From Kiloniellales bacterium (lineage in GTDB: Bacteria > Pseudomonadota > Alphaproteobacteria > Kiloniellales > JAKSDN01), in assembly GCA_022360075.1 (NCBI GenBank), contig JAKSDN010000721.1:1-6081 (forward strand): DNA of 6,081 nt, in the 5' to 3' direction. The position numbers and the translations under genes are program-made. Below the pieces are notes generated by a model. That model worked only from the letters and a program-made list of their open reading frames with translations, was not told where the DNA came from and ran no database searches. Below, in pieces: positions 1 through 4,316 of this stretch. Within the stretch, counting starts at the first letter, position 1. Each line of letters opens with the position of its first letter.

Positions 1-1041
1 AGCCTGATGAGCGAGTGCGAGAAACGGCTGGAGGGAAGGGTCAGTCCGGAGTTCCTGCAATCCCAGATCGAGATCGGCACCAGCAAGTGCGCCGACATCA
101 AGGCCGCCGCCGCCGAGCTCGCCGAGCTGCGACGCACGGTGTCGGAGGTGGTCGGCCAGTACGGTCTCGCGCTGATCGCGGCCTCGACCCATCCCTTTGC
201 GCAGTGGGACGCCCAGAAGCACACACCGAAACAGCGCTACGACGATCTCGCCCGCGACATGCAGGGCGTCGTGCGCCGGCTCCTGATCTGCGGCATGCAT
301 GTCCATGTCGGCCTCGACGACGACGAGCTGCGCATCGCCCTGATGGGCCAAGTCGCCTACTTCCTGCCGCACCTCCTCGTCCTCTCGACCTCCTCGCCCT
401 TCTGGCGGGGCGAGGACACGGGGCTCAAGTCCTATCGCCTGGCGGTGTTCGACGAGATGCCGCGCACCGGCCTGCCCGAGGGCTTCGACAGCTTCGGCGA
501 GTACGAGCGGCACCTGGACATCATGGTCAAGGCGGGCGTGCTCGAGGACGGCACCAAGATCTGGTGGGACGTGCGGCCCTCGGCGCGTTTCCCCACCCTC
601 GAGGTGCGGATCTCCGACGTCTGCACGAGCATTGCCGACAGCGTGACCATCGCCGCCGTCTATGTCTGCCTGCTGCGTATGCTCTACCGCCTCAAGCGCA
701 ACAATCAGCGCTGGCGCAAGTACAGCAACATGCTGGTGCAGGAGAACCGCTGGCGGGCCCAGCGCTACAGCTACGACAAGGGCTTGGTCGATTTCGGCAA
801 GGGCGACATCGTGCCCTACGAGGATCTGCTGGAAGAGATCCTGGAGCTGACCGAGATCGATGCCCTGGCGCTCGACTGCCAGAACGAGGTCATGCACGCC
901 CGCGAGATCCTGCGCCGCGGCACCAGCGCCCACCGCCAGCTCGCGGTCTACGAGGCGGCCTGCGCCGAGGGCGCGGAGAAGATGGAGGCCCTGAAGCAGG
1001 TCGTGGATTTCCTGATCGAGGAGTCGGTCGCGGGGGTCTAG
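1..1041 (+). CDS. YbdK-type carboxylate-amine ligase (glutamate-cysteine ligase family 2), 5' partial
   Basis: This is the C-terminal part of a family-2 glutamate-cysteine-ligase-like enzyme, of the ATP-dependent carboxylate-amine ligase type; 346 codons are visible. The frame is open to base 1 and the first visible ATG (base 7) is internal, because the usual N-terminal segment with the G-x-E-E-E motif is missing and must lie to the left. Counting from that ATG, family motifs are SQIEIGTSKC (19-28), GMHVHVGL (96-103), SSPFWRGEDTGLKSYR (129-144), WWDVRPS (186-192), TLEVRISD (197-204), ENRWRAQRYSYD (246-257) and a C-terminal GTSAHRQL (305-312). The His pair and the acidic/arginine motifs belong to the ATP-grasp-like active site of the fold. 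The natural substrates of most YbdK homologues are not settled; weak glutamate-cysteine ligase activity is known for the E. coli protein. It is probably cytosolic. The next gene follows after 95 bp on the same strand, so co-transcription is possible. The family call is firm; the exact reaction is not. Confidence 0.92.
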   Translation, partial: SLMSECEKRLEGRVSPEFLQSQIEIGTSKCADIKAAAAELAELRRTVSEVVGQYGLALIAASTHPFAQWDAQKHTPKQRYDDLARDMQGVVRRLLICGMHVHVGLDDDELRIALMGQVAYFLPHLLVLSTSSPFWRGEDTGLKSYRLAVFDEMPRTGLPEGFDSFGEYERHLDIMVKAGVLEDGTKIWWDVRPSARFPTLEVRISDVCTSIADSVTIAAVYVCLLRMLYRLKRNNQRWRKYSNMLVQENRWRAQRYSYDKGLVDFGKGDIVPYEDLLEEILELTEIDALALDCQNEVMHAREILRRGTSAHRQLAVYEAACAEGAEKMEALKQVVDFLIEESVAGV

Positions 1042-1136
1042 GCCGGAACCGGCGCGGGGCCGGGCGACTGGACAAGCCGGGCCGTCATGCCAAGATTCGC
1101 CACAAAGCGGAAAACCCCGACTCAGGAGATGGGCCC

Positions 1137-1439
1137 ATGGACGACAAGACACGCACGGAACTGGAGGCGGCCGCCTTCCGCCGTCTGGTCGCGCACCTGC
1201 GCGAACACACCGATGTGCAGAACATCGATCTGATGAACCTGGCCGGCTTCTGCCGCAACTGCCTGTCGAAGTGGTACCGGGCCGCGGCCGAGGAGAAGGG
1301 CCTGGAGATGGACTACGAGCAGGCGCGCGAGATCGTCTACGGCATGCCCTACGCCGAGTTCAAGGCCAAGTACCAGACCGAGGCCAGCGCCGAACAGAAG
1401 GCCGCTTTCGCGGAGGCGCAGGCCAAGGCATCGCACTGA
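1137..1439 (+). CDS. DUF1244 family small conserved protein
   Basis: A 100-residue protein of the DUF1244 family, whose function I do not know. The start is ATG 1137, with an AGGAG-type ribosome site at 1123-1128 (CAGGAG) eight bases upstream. The frame stays open far upstream, but that extension only runs out of frame through the ligase gene. The family signature is clear: a hydrophobic helix leading into LMNLAGFCRNCLSKWY (residues 32-47), with Cys39 and Cys42 as a CxxC pair, then an acidic helix and YGMPYAEFKAKYQTEAS (68-84). The C-terminus is Ala/Lys/Glu-rich. Length matches the family (about 100 residues). There is no signal peptide or membrane segment, so it is likely cytosolic. The CxxC might bind metal or act in redox chemistry, but with only two cysteines this is speculation. 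It lies between a carboxylate-amine ligase and gapR, all on one strand; I recall DUF1244 next to DUF2312 genes in other alphaproteobacteria but cannot verify it here. Confidence 0.9.
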   Translation: MDDKTRTELEAAAFRRLVAHLREHTDVQNIDLMNLAGFCRNCLSKWYRAAAEEKGLEMDYEQAREIVYGMPYAEFKAKYQTEASAEQKAAFAEAQAKASH

Positions 1440-1476
1440 CCTGAGGCTGGATCGCTCAGGAGCATTGGACCACCGT

Positions 1477-1523
1477 CGTGCGTCCTTCGAGACGCCCGCT
1501 GAAGCGGGCTCCTCAGGATGACG
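1477..1523 (-). repeat. Palindromic repeat family 1, left copy
   Basis: A 47-bp REP-like element with fixed ends (CCTTCGAGAC near one end and CTCAGGATGA at the other) flanking a variable hairpin centre, GCCCGCTGAAGCGGGC (1493-1508). Its reverse complement matches the copy at 1551-1597 in 38 of 47 positions; the mismatches lie mostly in the central hairpin. Elements with this CTTCGAGAC...CTCAGGATGA layout are widespread in intergenic DNA of Alphaproteobacteria, from general knowledge. Strand is arbitrary and is given relative to the second copy. Confidence 0.75.
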
Positions 1524-1550
1524 ACATGTCTTTGTGCCACTGAAGATCGA

Positions 1551-1597
1551 CCTCATCCTGAGGGGCGCCTGTCAGGGCGCGTCTCGAAGGTCGCACG
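1551..1597 (+). repeat. Palindromic repeat family 1, right copy (inverted)
   Basis: The inverted partner of the left copy, 27 bp away. It begins CCTCATCCTGAGG, has its own central hairpin (GCGCC 1565-1569 with GGCGC 1576-1580) and ends with GTCTCGAAGG and TCGCACG. The pair can fold into one long imperfect stem, or each copy can fold by itself, as in paired REP/BIME arrangements. No transposase that could mobilise it is present in this window. Confidence 0.75.
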
Positions 1598-1700
1598 CTG
1601 TCGTTGCAGCGATTTCTTCAGGTTATACGATCCCATAGCCGACAGTTTTCCCCAGGCCGGGGCGTTGCCAAGCGGCGGCGGCGCGGCTAGCGTCCACTCC

Positions 1701-1718
1701 CGCGCGCAAGCTCGCGCG
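1701..1718 (+). other. GC-rich hairpin in the gapR leader
   Basis: CGCGCG (1701-1706) and CGCGCG (1713-1718) form a 6-bp stem with the six-base loop CAAGCT. A pyrimidine-rich stretch (TCATTCTTCTTT) follows, but not a clean T run, so termination or attenuation is possible but weak. The stem lies 46 bp before the gapR start codon. It could equally be a by-product of local GC content. Confidence 0.35.
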
Positions 1719-1764
1719 TCATTCTTCTTTGATCCCACGAGAACATTGCCGGAAGGAGCGTTCC

Positions 1765-2019
1765 ATGGCCGACGTCGGGGGCATTGCCGCGGATCGTTTG
1801 CGGTCTTTCATCGAGCGTATCGAGCGCCTGGAAGAGGAGAAGACCGCCCTGGCCGCCGATATTCGCGAGGTCTTCGCCGAAGCCAAGGCAACCGGTTTCG
1901 ACACCAAGATCATGCGCCAGGTGCTCAAGCTCAGGAAGCTCGACCAGGCCGACCGGCAGGAGCAGGAGCACCTCCTGGAGCTTTACCAGCGCGCCCTCGG
2001 CATGGCGGCGGAGGGCTGA
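1765..2019 (+). CDS. gapR: GapR family nucleoid-associated protein (DUF2312)
   Basis: An 84-residue GapR/DUF2312 protein. In Caulobacter, GapR is a chromosome-bound protein that clamps overtwisted, AT-rich DNA ahead of polymerases and stimulates type II topoisomerases; it matters for replication and cell-cycle progression. The sequence starts MADVGGIAADRLRSFIERIE, continues through a heptad-rich helix (RLEEEKTALAADIREVFAEA, 21-40) that forms the oligomerising coiled coil, and has the family signature KATGFDTKIMRQVLKLRKLD (41-60). The basic RQVLKLRK stretch lies in the DNA-contacting part. It closes with a helical QEHLLELYQRALGMA. The length is typical for the family. The start is ATG 1765, with GGAAGGAG at 1751-1758, six bases upstream; an in-frame ATG at 1729 would add 12 residues but lacks this site and breaks the conserved N-terminus. 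A 325-bp gap upstream suggests its own promoter. No feature suggests truncation or transfer. Confidence 0.95.
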   Translation: MADVGGIAADRLRSFIERIERLEEEKTALAADIREVFAEAKATGFDTKIMRQVLKLRKLDQADRQEQEHLLELYQRALGMAAEG

Positions 2020-2043
2020 CGCCATCCTCGTCCGAGCGGCGCC

Positions 2044-2059
2044 CGATCGGGACCGATCG
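2044..2059. repeat. Perfect inverted repeat downstream of gapR
   Basis: CGATCGG (2044-2050) and CCGATCG (2053-2059) are perfect reverse complements separated by two bases. As RNA it would form a 6-bp stem with a GGAC loop, 25 bp after the gapR stop, but no T tract follows, so it is not a standard terminator. It could be a protein-binding palindrome or a weak transcript end. Confidence 0.4.
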
Positions 2060-2082
2060 AGCCTCTAGCGAGTTTCCGCTGC

Positions 2083-2111
2083 TTGATCGTGTGGCGAGTC
2101 GCGACTAATCT
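2083..2111 (+). promoter_or_regulatory. Candidate promoter of the tetR gene
   Basis: TTGATC (2083-2088) and TAATCT (2106-2111) are separated by 17 bp, proper -35/-10 spacing, although the -10 matches TATAAT at only three positions. Transcription would start near 2118, inside the palindromic operator, which suits repression by steric block. A perfect 10-bp palindrome, AGTCGCGACT (2097-2106), lies in the spacer. This is inferred from spacing and position only. Confidence 0.35.
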
Positions 2112-2113
2112 AT

Positions 2114-2134
2114 ATCAGACTAATCATTCTGATT
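2114..2134. promoter_or_regulatory. Probable TetR operator 1 (autoregulation)
   Basis: ATCAGA (2114-2119) and TCTGAT (2128-2133) are perfect 6-bp inverted arms around an 8-bp centre, a 20-bp palindrome of the size typical for TetR-family operators. It lies 20 bp before the tetR start codon. The core CAGACTAATCATTCTGATT (2116-2134) recurs with 16 of 19 matches at 2747-2765 before the dehalogenase gene. The half-site GACTAATC also occurs at 2103-2110, fifteen bases upstream of the copy at 2118-2125. Confidence 0.7.
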
Positions 2135-2142
2135 CGGGATAT

Positions 2143-2148
2143 AGAGGT
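2143..2148 (+). promoter_or_regulatory. Ribosome binding site supporting the TTG start of tetR
   Basis: AGAGGT (2143-2148) lies five bases before TTG 2154. No ATG or GTG gives a full-length TetR N-terminus, and the nearest in-frame ATG (2202) would delete the first 16 residues up to the HTH domain's first helix. This site therefore decides for the TTG start. Confidence 0.55.
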
Positions 2149-2153
2149 CAGAC

Positions 2154-2729
2154 TTGCCCCGAGAACGCGAGTTCGATCCGGAGGAGGCGCTGGACAAGAT
2201 CATGCGCTTGTTCTGGCGCCAGGGATATCTCGACACCTCCGTCGATGACCTGGTCGCCTTCACCGGGGTCAGCCGCTACGGGCTTTACGGTGCCTTCGGC
2301 GGCAAGCACGAGATGCTGCTCGCGGCCCTCGACCGCTATCGCGACACCGTGGTGACGCCGCGCGTCGAAGCCATGGAAGCGCCGGACGCCGGGCTCGATT
2401 CGATCCACGGCTACTTCCAGTGCCTGATGGACGTGGGCGAGCCGCCCGACGCCGGTTGCCTCATGTCCAACATCGCCACCGAGTTGGCACCGCACGATAG
2501 GCGCTCGGCCAAGAAAGTGAACGGCCACTTCGCGCGCCTCGAGGCCGCGTTCCGCAACGCTCTGGGCAACGCCCGAAAAGAGGGTGAGATCGATCCGACG
2601 CTCGACGTCGAGACCGAGGCCGCGGTGCTGAACGGCGTCGTGCAGGGCGGCGCCGTGATGGCGCGCGCCGGCGCGGACTGCCGCGCGATCGAGAAGCTGG
2701 TCCGGGGCGCGCTCGCCCGGCTGGGCTGA
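2154..2729 (+). CDS. TetR/AcrR family transcriptional repressor, likely regulator of the dehalogenase
   Basis: A 191-residue TetR-family regulator, normal in length. The N-terminus (PREREFDPEEALDKIMRLFW, 2-21) leads into the helix-turn-helix: DTSVDDLVAFTGVSRYGLYG (27-46) followed by AFGGKHEMLLAALDRY (47-62), the conserved end of the DNA-binding domain. The rest is the all-helical ligand/dimer domain, with the motif GCLMSNIATELAPHD (101-115) known from a subfamily that includes NemR- and ComR-like repressors. Cys102 sits in this GCL motif. The start codon is a probable TTG. It is followed after 66 bp by a haloalkane dehalogenase on the same strand, and both genes carry the same operator-like sequence, so it probably represses both. 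A TetR-type regulator (DhaR) also sits with dhaA in Rhodococcus, from general knowledge. The ligand is unknown; a halogenated substrate is inferred from context only. The family is certain, the target inference good. Confidence 0.93.
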   Translation: MPREREFDPEEALDKIMRLFWRQGYLDTSVDDLVAFTGVSRYGLYGAFGGKHEMLLAALDRYRDTVVTPRVEAMEAPDAGLDSIHGYFQCLMDVGEPPDAGCLMSNIATELAPHDRRSAKKVNGHFARLEAAFRNALGNARKEGEIDPTLDVETEAAVLNGVVQGGAVMARAGADCRAIEKLVRGALARLG

Positions 2730-2738
2730 TTTTTTTTT
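2702..2738 (+). terminator. Possible intrinsic terminator at the end of tetR
   Basis: Nine T residues (2730-2738) directly follow the tetR stop. Two alternative GC stems precede them: CCGGG 2702-2706 with CCCGG 2716-2720 (extended by two pairs across a bulged G), or the tighter GCCC 2715-2718 with GGGC 2723-2726 and a four-base loop. The second stem is only 4 bp and three bases from the T tract, so efficiency is doubtful; readthrough into the dehalogenase remains possible. Confidence 0.45.
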
Positions 2739-2746
2739 GCAGATAA

Positions 2747-2765
2747 CAGACTAAACGTTCTGGTT
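2747..2765. promoter_or_regulatory. Probable TetR operator 2 (dehalogenase promoter)
   Basis: CAGACTAAACGTTCTGGTT matches the tetR operator core at 16 of 19 positions in the same orientation. Its outer arms CAGA and TCTG are inverted repeats and it has AACGTT at 2754-2759. It ends 30 bp before the dehalogenase start codon, where it would overlap the promoter. I could not assign convincing -35 and -10 boxes; TTGCAG (2737-2742) is a possible -35 without a good partner. Confidence 0.68.
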
Positions 2766-2795
2766 TGAGTTTTGTGCAATCGAAGGGAGACCACA

Positions 2796-3818
2796 ATGAA
2801 GTCCAGCCATCAGAAGTTCCAAGATCGGCGCAGCATCGCCCGCGGGGCGCTGGCCGCTGCCTTGTTCCTGCTCAGTGCAACGACACCGGCCGCTGGCCAG
2901 AGCGAGGCAGCGCCCAAGCCGCAGCCGCCCGCGATCTCGCCCGACTTTCCCTACGAGTCGAAGTTCGTCGAGGTTCTCGGCAGCCGCATGCATTACGTCG
3001 AGGAAGGGCAGGGCGATCCGATCCTGCTGCTGCACGGCAACCCGACCTCGGCCTATCTCTGGCGCAACGTCATTCCCTACCTGACACCGCTCGGCCGGGT
3101 GATCGCGGTCGACAACATCGGCTTCGGGCGCTCCGACAAACCGGCGCTCGACTACACCTTCGACGACCACAGCCGCTATATCGAGGGCTTCATCGCCACT
3201 CTCGGTCTGGAGAACCTGACCCTGGTGATCCACGACTGGGGCTCGGTGCTCGGCCTGCACTACGCGCGTCGCCATGAAGACAACGTCAAGGCAGTCGCCT
3301 TCATGGAGCCGATCATTCCGCCCGCCTTCCCGATGAAGGCTTACGCCGATTTCGGCGACTTCGAGCAGACCTTCCGCGCCTTCCGCGACCCGGCGCAGGG
3401 GCCGGCGATGATCGTCGACAAGAACGTCTTCATCGAGGGCCTGCTGCCCGGCGCGGTGATGCGCGATCTGGGCGAGGCCGAAATGACCGCCTACCGCGAG
3501 CCCTTCACCGATCCGGCGAGCCGCAAGCCGATCCTGGTCTGGCCGAACGAGCTGCCGATCGAAGGTGTGCCCGCGCGCAACGTCGAGGTGATTTCCGCCA
3601 TCGGCCAGTGGCTGCAAAGCTCCGACACCCCGAAGCTGCTGCAATACGCCGCGCCCGGCGCGATCATGCCGCCGGAGGCCGCCGCCTGGGCCGCGCAAAA
3701 CTACAAGAACATCGAGACCCAGTTCGTCGGCTACGGCATCCACTATCTGCAGGAGGACAACCCGGAAGCGATCGGCCGCGGCATCGCCGATTGGTACCGG
3801 CGGCTTTCGGTGAAGTAG
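2796..3818 (+). CDS. Haloalkane dehalogenase with export signal (alpha/beta hydrolase, HLD-II-like)
   Basis: A 340-residue alpha/beta hydrolase closely resembling DhaA-type (HLD-II) haloalkane dehalogenases, which hydrolyse a carbon-halogen bond to an alcohol plus halide. Visible active-site parts: HGNPTSAYLWRN (80-91) with Asn82 as halide-stabilising residue; VIHDWGSVLGLHYA (144-157) with Asp147 the nucleophile and Trp148 the second halide contact; FMEPI (169-173) with Glu171 the acid; and GYGIHYLQEDNPE (312-324) with His316 the base. The cap-region motifs NVFIEGLLP and YREPFTDP and the segment PNELPIEGVPA are also HLD-II-like. Unlike the roughly 295-residue cytosolic members, it has about 45 extra N-terminal residues: QDRRSIARG (9-17), a hydrophobic stretch AALAAALFLLSA, then TTPAAG-Q with likely cleavage near 34/35. 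This predicts export, by Sec or possibly Tat because of the RR pair. The start is ATG 2796, with AGGGAG at 2784-2789. It sits behind a tetR gene sharing its operator. The substrate range cannot be read from sequence. Confidence 0.92.
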   Translation: MKSSHQKFQDRRSIARGALAAALFLLSATTPAAGQSEAAPKPQPPAISPDFPYESKFVEVLGSRMHYVEEGQGDPILLLHGNPTSAYLWRNVIPYLTPLGRVIAVDNIGFGRSDKPALDYTFDDHSRYIEGFIATLGLENLTLVIHDWGSVLGLHYARRHEDNVKAVAFMEPIIPPAFPMKAYADFGDFEQTFRAFRDPAQGPAMIVDKNVFIEGLLPGAVMRDLGEAEMTAYREPFTDPASRKPILVWPNELPIEGVPARNVEVISAIGQWLQSSDTPKLLQYAAPGAIMPPEAAAWAAQNYKNIETQFVGYGIHYLQEDNPEAIGRGIADWYRRLSVK

Positions 3819-3903
3819 GGGGTACCTCGAGGTTTCAGATTTCGCGTCCTCCGGCCCAGTTGCCTTCGTCGCCCCACCCATGACCTGCGGTCCTGCCGCC
3901 TCA

Positions 3904-3934
3904 TCAAGGGGAGGGAGAAAGTGCATTGCCGCTC
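3904..3934 (-). repeat. Truncated palindromic repeat, family 2
   Basis: This 31-bp stretch, beginning TCAAGGGGAGGGAGAAAG, matches the end of the right-hand family-2 copy plus its flank (4187-4217) in 23 of 31 positions without gaps. It lacks the rest of the unit. It sits five bases before the left full copy and can also pair with that copy's C-rich start (GGGGAGG with CCTCCCC). Confidence 0.5.
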
Positions 3935-3939
3935 ACGAG

Positions 3940-3996
3940 TTTTCCCCTCCCCCCTCGAGGGGGAGGGTTAGGGAGGGGGGCGTCCGCGAAGCGGAC
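3940..3996 (+). repeat. Palindromic repeat family 2, left copy
   Basis: A 57-bp element made of a C-rich/G-rich palindrome around CTCGAG (3954-3959), the linker GGGTTAGGGAGGGGGG, and a terminal hairpin GTCCGC-GAA-GCGGAC (3982-3996). The reverse complement of 4149-4204 matches it with one single-base gap and three substitutions (53 of 57). The motif resembles the C/G-rich REP-like sequences with CCCTAACCCTCCCC that are common in Proteobacteria. Confidence 0.8.
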
Positions 3997-4148
3997 AGAA
4001 GAAATGAACCGGGTATTCGCTTCGATCAAAACCGCTCGATTCCAATCTCGAACGCTGGGTAAATGAGATGTGGGCCATTTCTCGCTTGAGGGCGGACGAT
4101 CTCAGAACTGATCGATCCTTCATCAAAGCTGAGGGCTTTCTCTCTTTG

Positions 4149-4204
4149 GTCCGCTTAGCGGACGCCCCCCACCCTAACCCTCCCCCTCAAGGGGGGAGGG
4201 AAAA
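4149..4204 (-). repeat. Palindromic repeat family 2, right copy (inverted)
   Basis: A 56-bp inverted partner of the left copy, starting with the hairpin GTCCGC-TTA-GCGGAC (4149-4163) and ending with the C/G-rich palindrome around CCCCCTCAAGGGGG. The terminal hairpins of both copies face the 152-bp spacer. The differences from the left copy lie in the loop bases and one C-run length, as expected when the stems are maintained. Confidence 0.8.
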
Positions 4205-4227
4205 TGCAAGCTCGCTCAATGATTTAA

Positions 4228-4268
4228 TCTCCCTCACCCTTGATGGGGAGAGGTTAGGTGAGGGGGCC
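4228..4268. repeat. Palindromic repeat, third type (CCCTCACC/GGTGAGGG)
   Basis: CCCTCACC (4231-4238) and GGTGAGGG (4257-4264) form a perfect 8-bp stem around an 18-base loop containing GGGGAGAGGTTA. This layout, CCCTCACCTAACCTCTCCCC when read from the - strand, is a very common REP-like sequence in Proteobacteria. It lies about 50 bases beyond the stop codon of the - strand oxidoreductase gene and could protect or end that transcript. Confidence 0.65.
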
Positions 4269-4316
4269 GGCACCTTCTTCTCGGCTGAACTCTCGGGAAA
4301 CTCGGCGTGCGGTCGC

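Larger units (their letters stand above)
1440..1764. other. Intergenic region upstream of gapR: repeats and hairpins
   Basis: This 325-bp gap contains no gene I can support. From left to right it holds a short inverted repeat right after the DUF1244 stop (CCTGAG 1440-1445 with CTCAGG 1455-1460, no T tract, so a poor terminator), then an inverted pair of 47-bp palindromic repeats. Next is a less GC-rich patch around GGTTATACGAT (1621-1631) that could belong to the gapR promoter, although I cannot place a convincing -35 at proper spacing. CTGTCG at 1598-1603 and CGACAG at 1640-1645 form widely spaced inverted arms around this patch. A CCCC/GGGG mini-hairpin (1650-1662) and a CGCGCG hairpin (1701-1718) follow before the gapR ribosome site. 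Confidence 0.6.
3819..4316. other. Convergent intergenic region filled with palindromic repeats
   Basis: This 498-bp gap separates the dehalogenase from the oppositely directed oxidoreductase gene. It opens with a perfect palindrome, ACCTCGAGGT (3824-3833), six bases after the dehalogenase stop, then a small GACC/GGTC hairpin (3882-3892). A truncated repeat, an inverted pair of 57/56-bp repeats and a third repeat type follow. The 152 bp between the pair (3997-4148) contain no supported gene, only a weak CTCAG/CTGAG inverted repeat (4101-4105 with 4129-4133). No clear terminator with a T run was found for either gene, but the hairpins may block transcription from both sides. Confidence 0.65.

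Noticed and set aside
15..1439. A 474-codon open frame on the + strand ending with the DUF1244 protein
   Set aside because: Its first 370 or so codons run out of frame through the ligase gene and give an Arg/Pro/Ala-rich, low-complexity product. Only the part from ATG 1137, with its ribosome site, matches a known family.
1122..1556. A 144-codon - strand open frame opposite the DUF1244 gene
   Set aside because: It starts inside the family-1 repeats and is the antisense of a conserved gene.
1650..1662. CCCC-AGGCC-GGGG hairpin as a terminator
   Set aside because: Only 4 bp, with the T run lying before rather than after it on the + strand and no T run on the - strand side.
1518..2108. A 196-codon + strand open frame across the family-1 repeat and gapR
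   Set aside because: It overlaps gapR out of frame and begins inside a repeat; its product is low-complexity and Arg/Gly-rich.
2751..3926. A 391-codon open frame on the - strand opposite the dehalogenase
   Set aside because: It is the antisense shadow of a gene with complete catalytic motifs; its product resembles no family I know and is typical for GC-rich antisense frames.
4004..4066. A 20-codon frame in the spacer between family-2 repeats
   Set aside because: Very short, without a ribosome site or recognisable sequence; such frames are expected by chance.
3904..4268. A possible CRISPR array in the repeat-rich gap
   Set aside because: The repeats are palindromic, inverted, few and unevenly spaced; there are no regular direct repeats with unique spacers and no cas genes.
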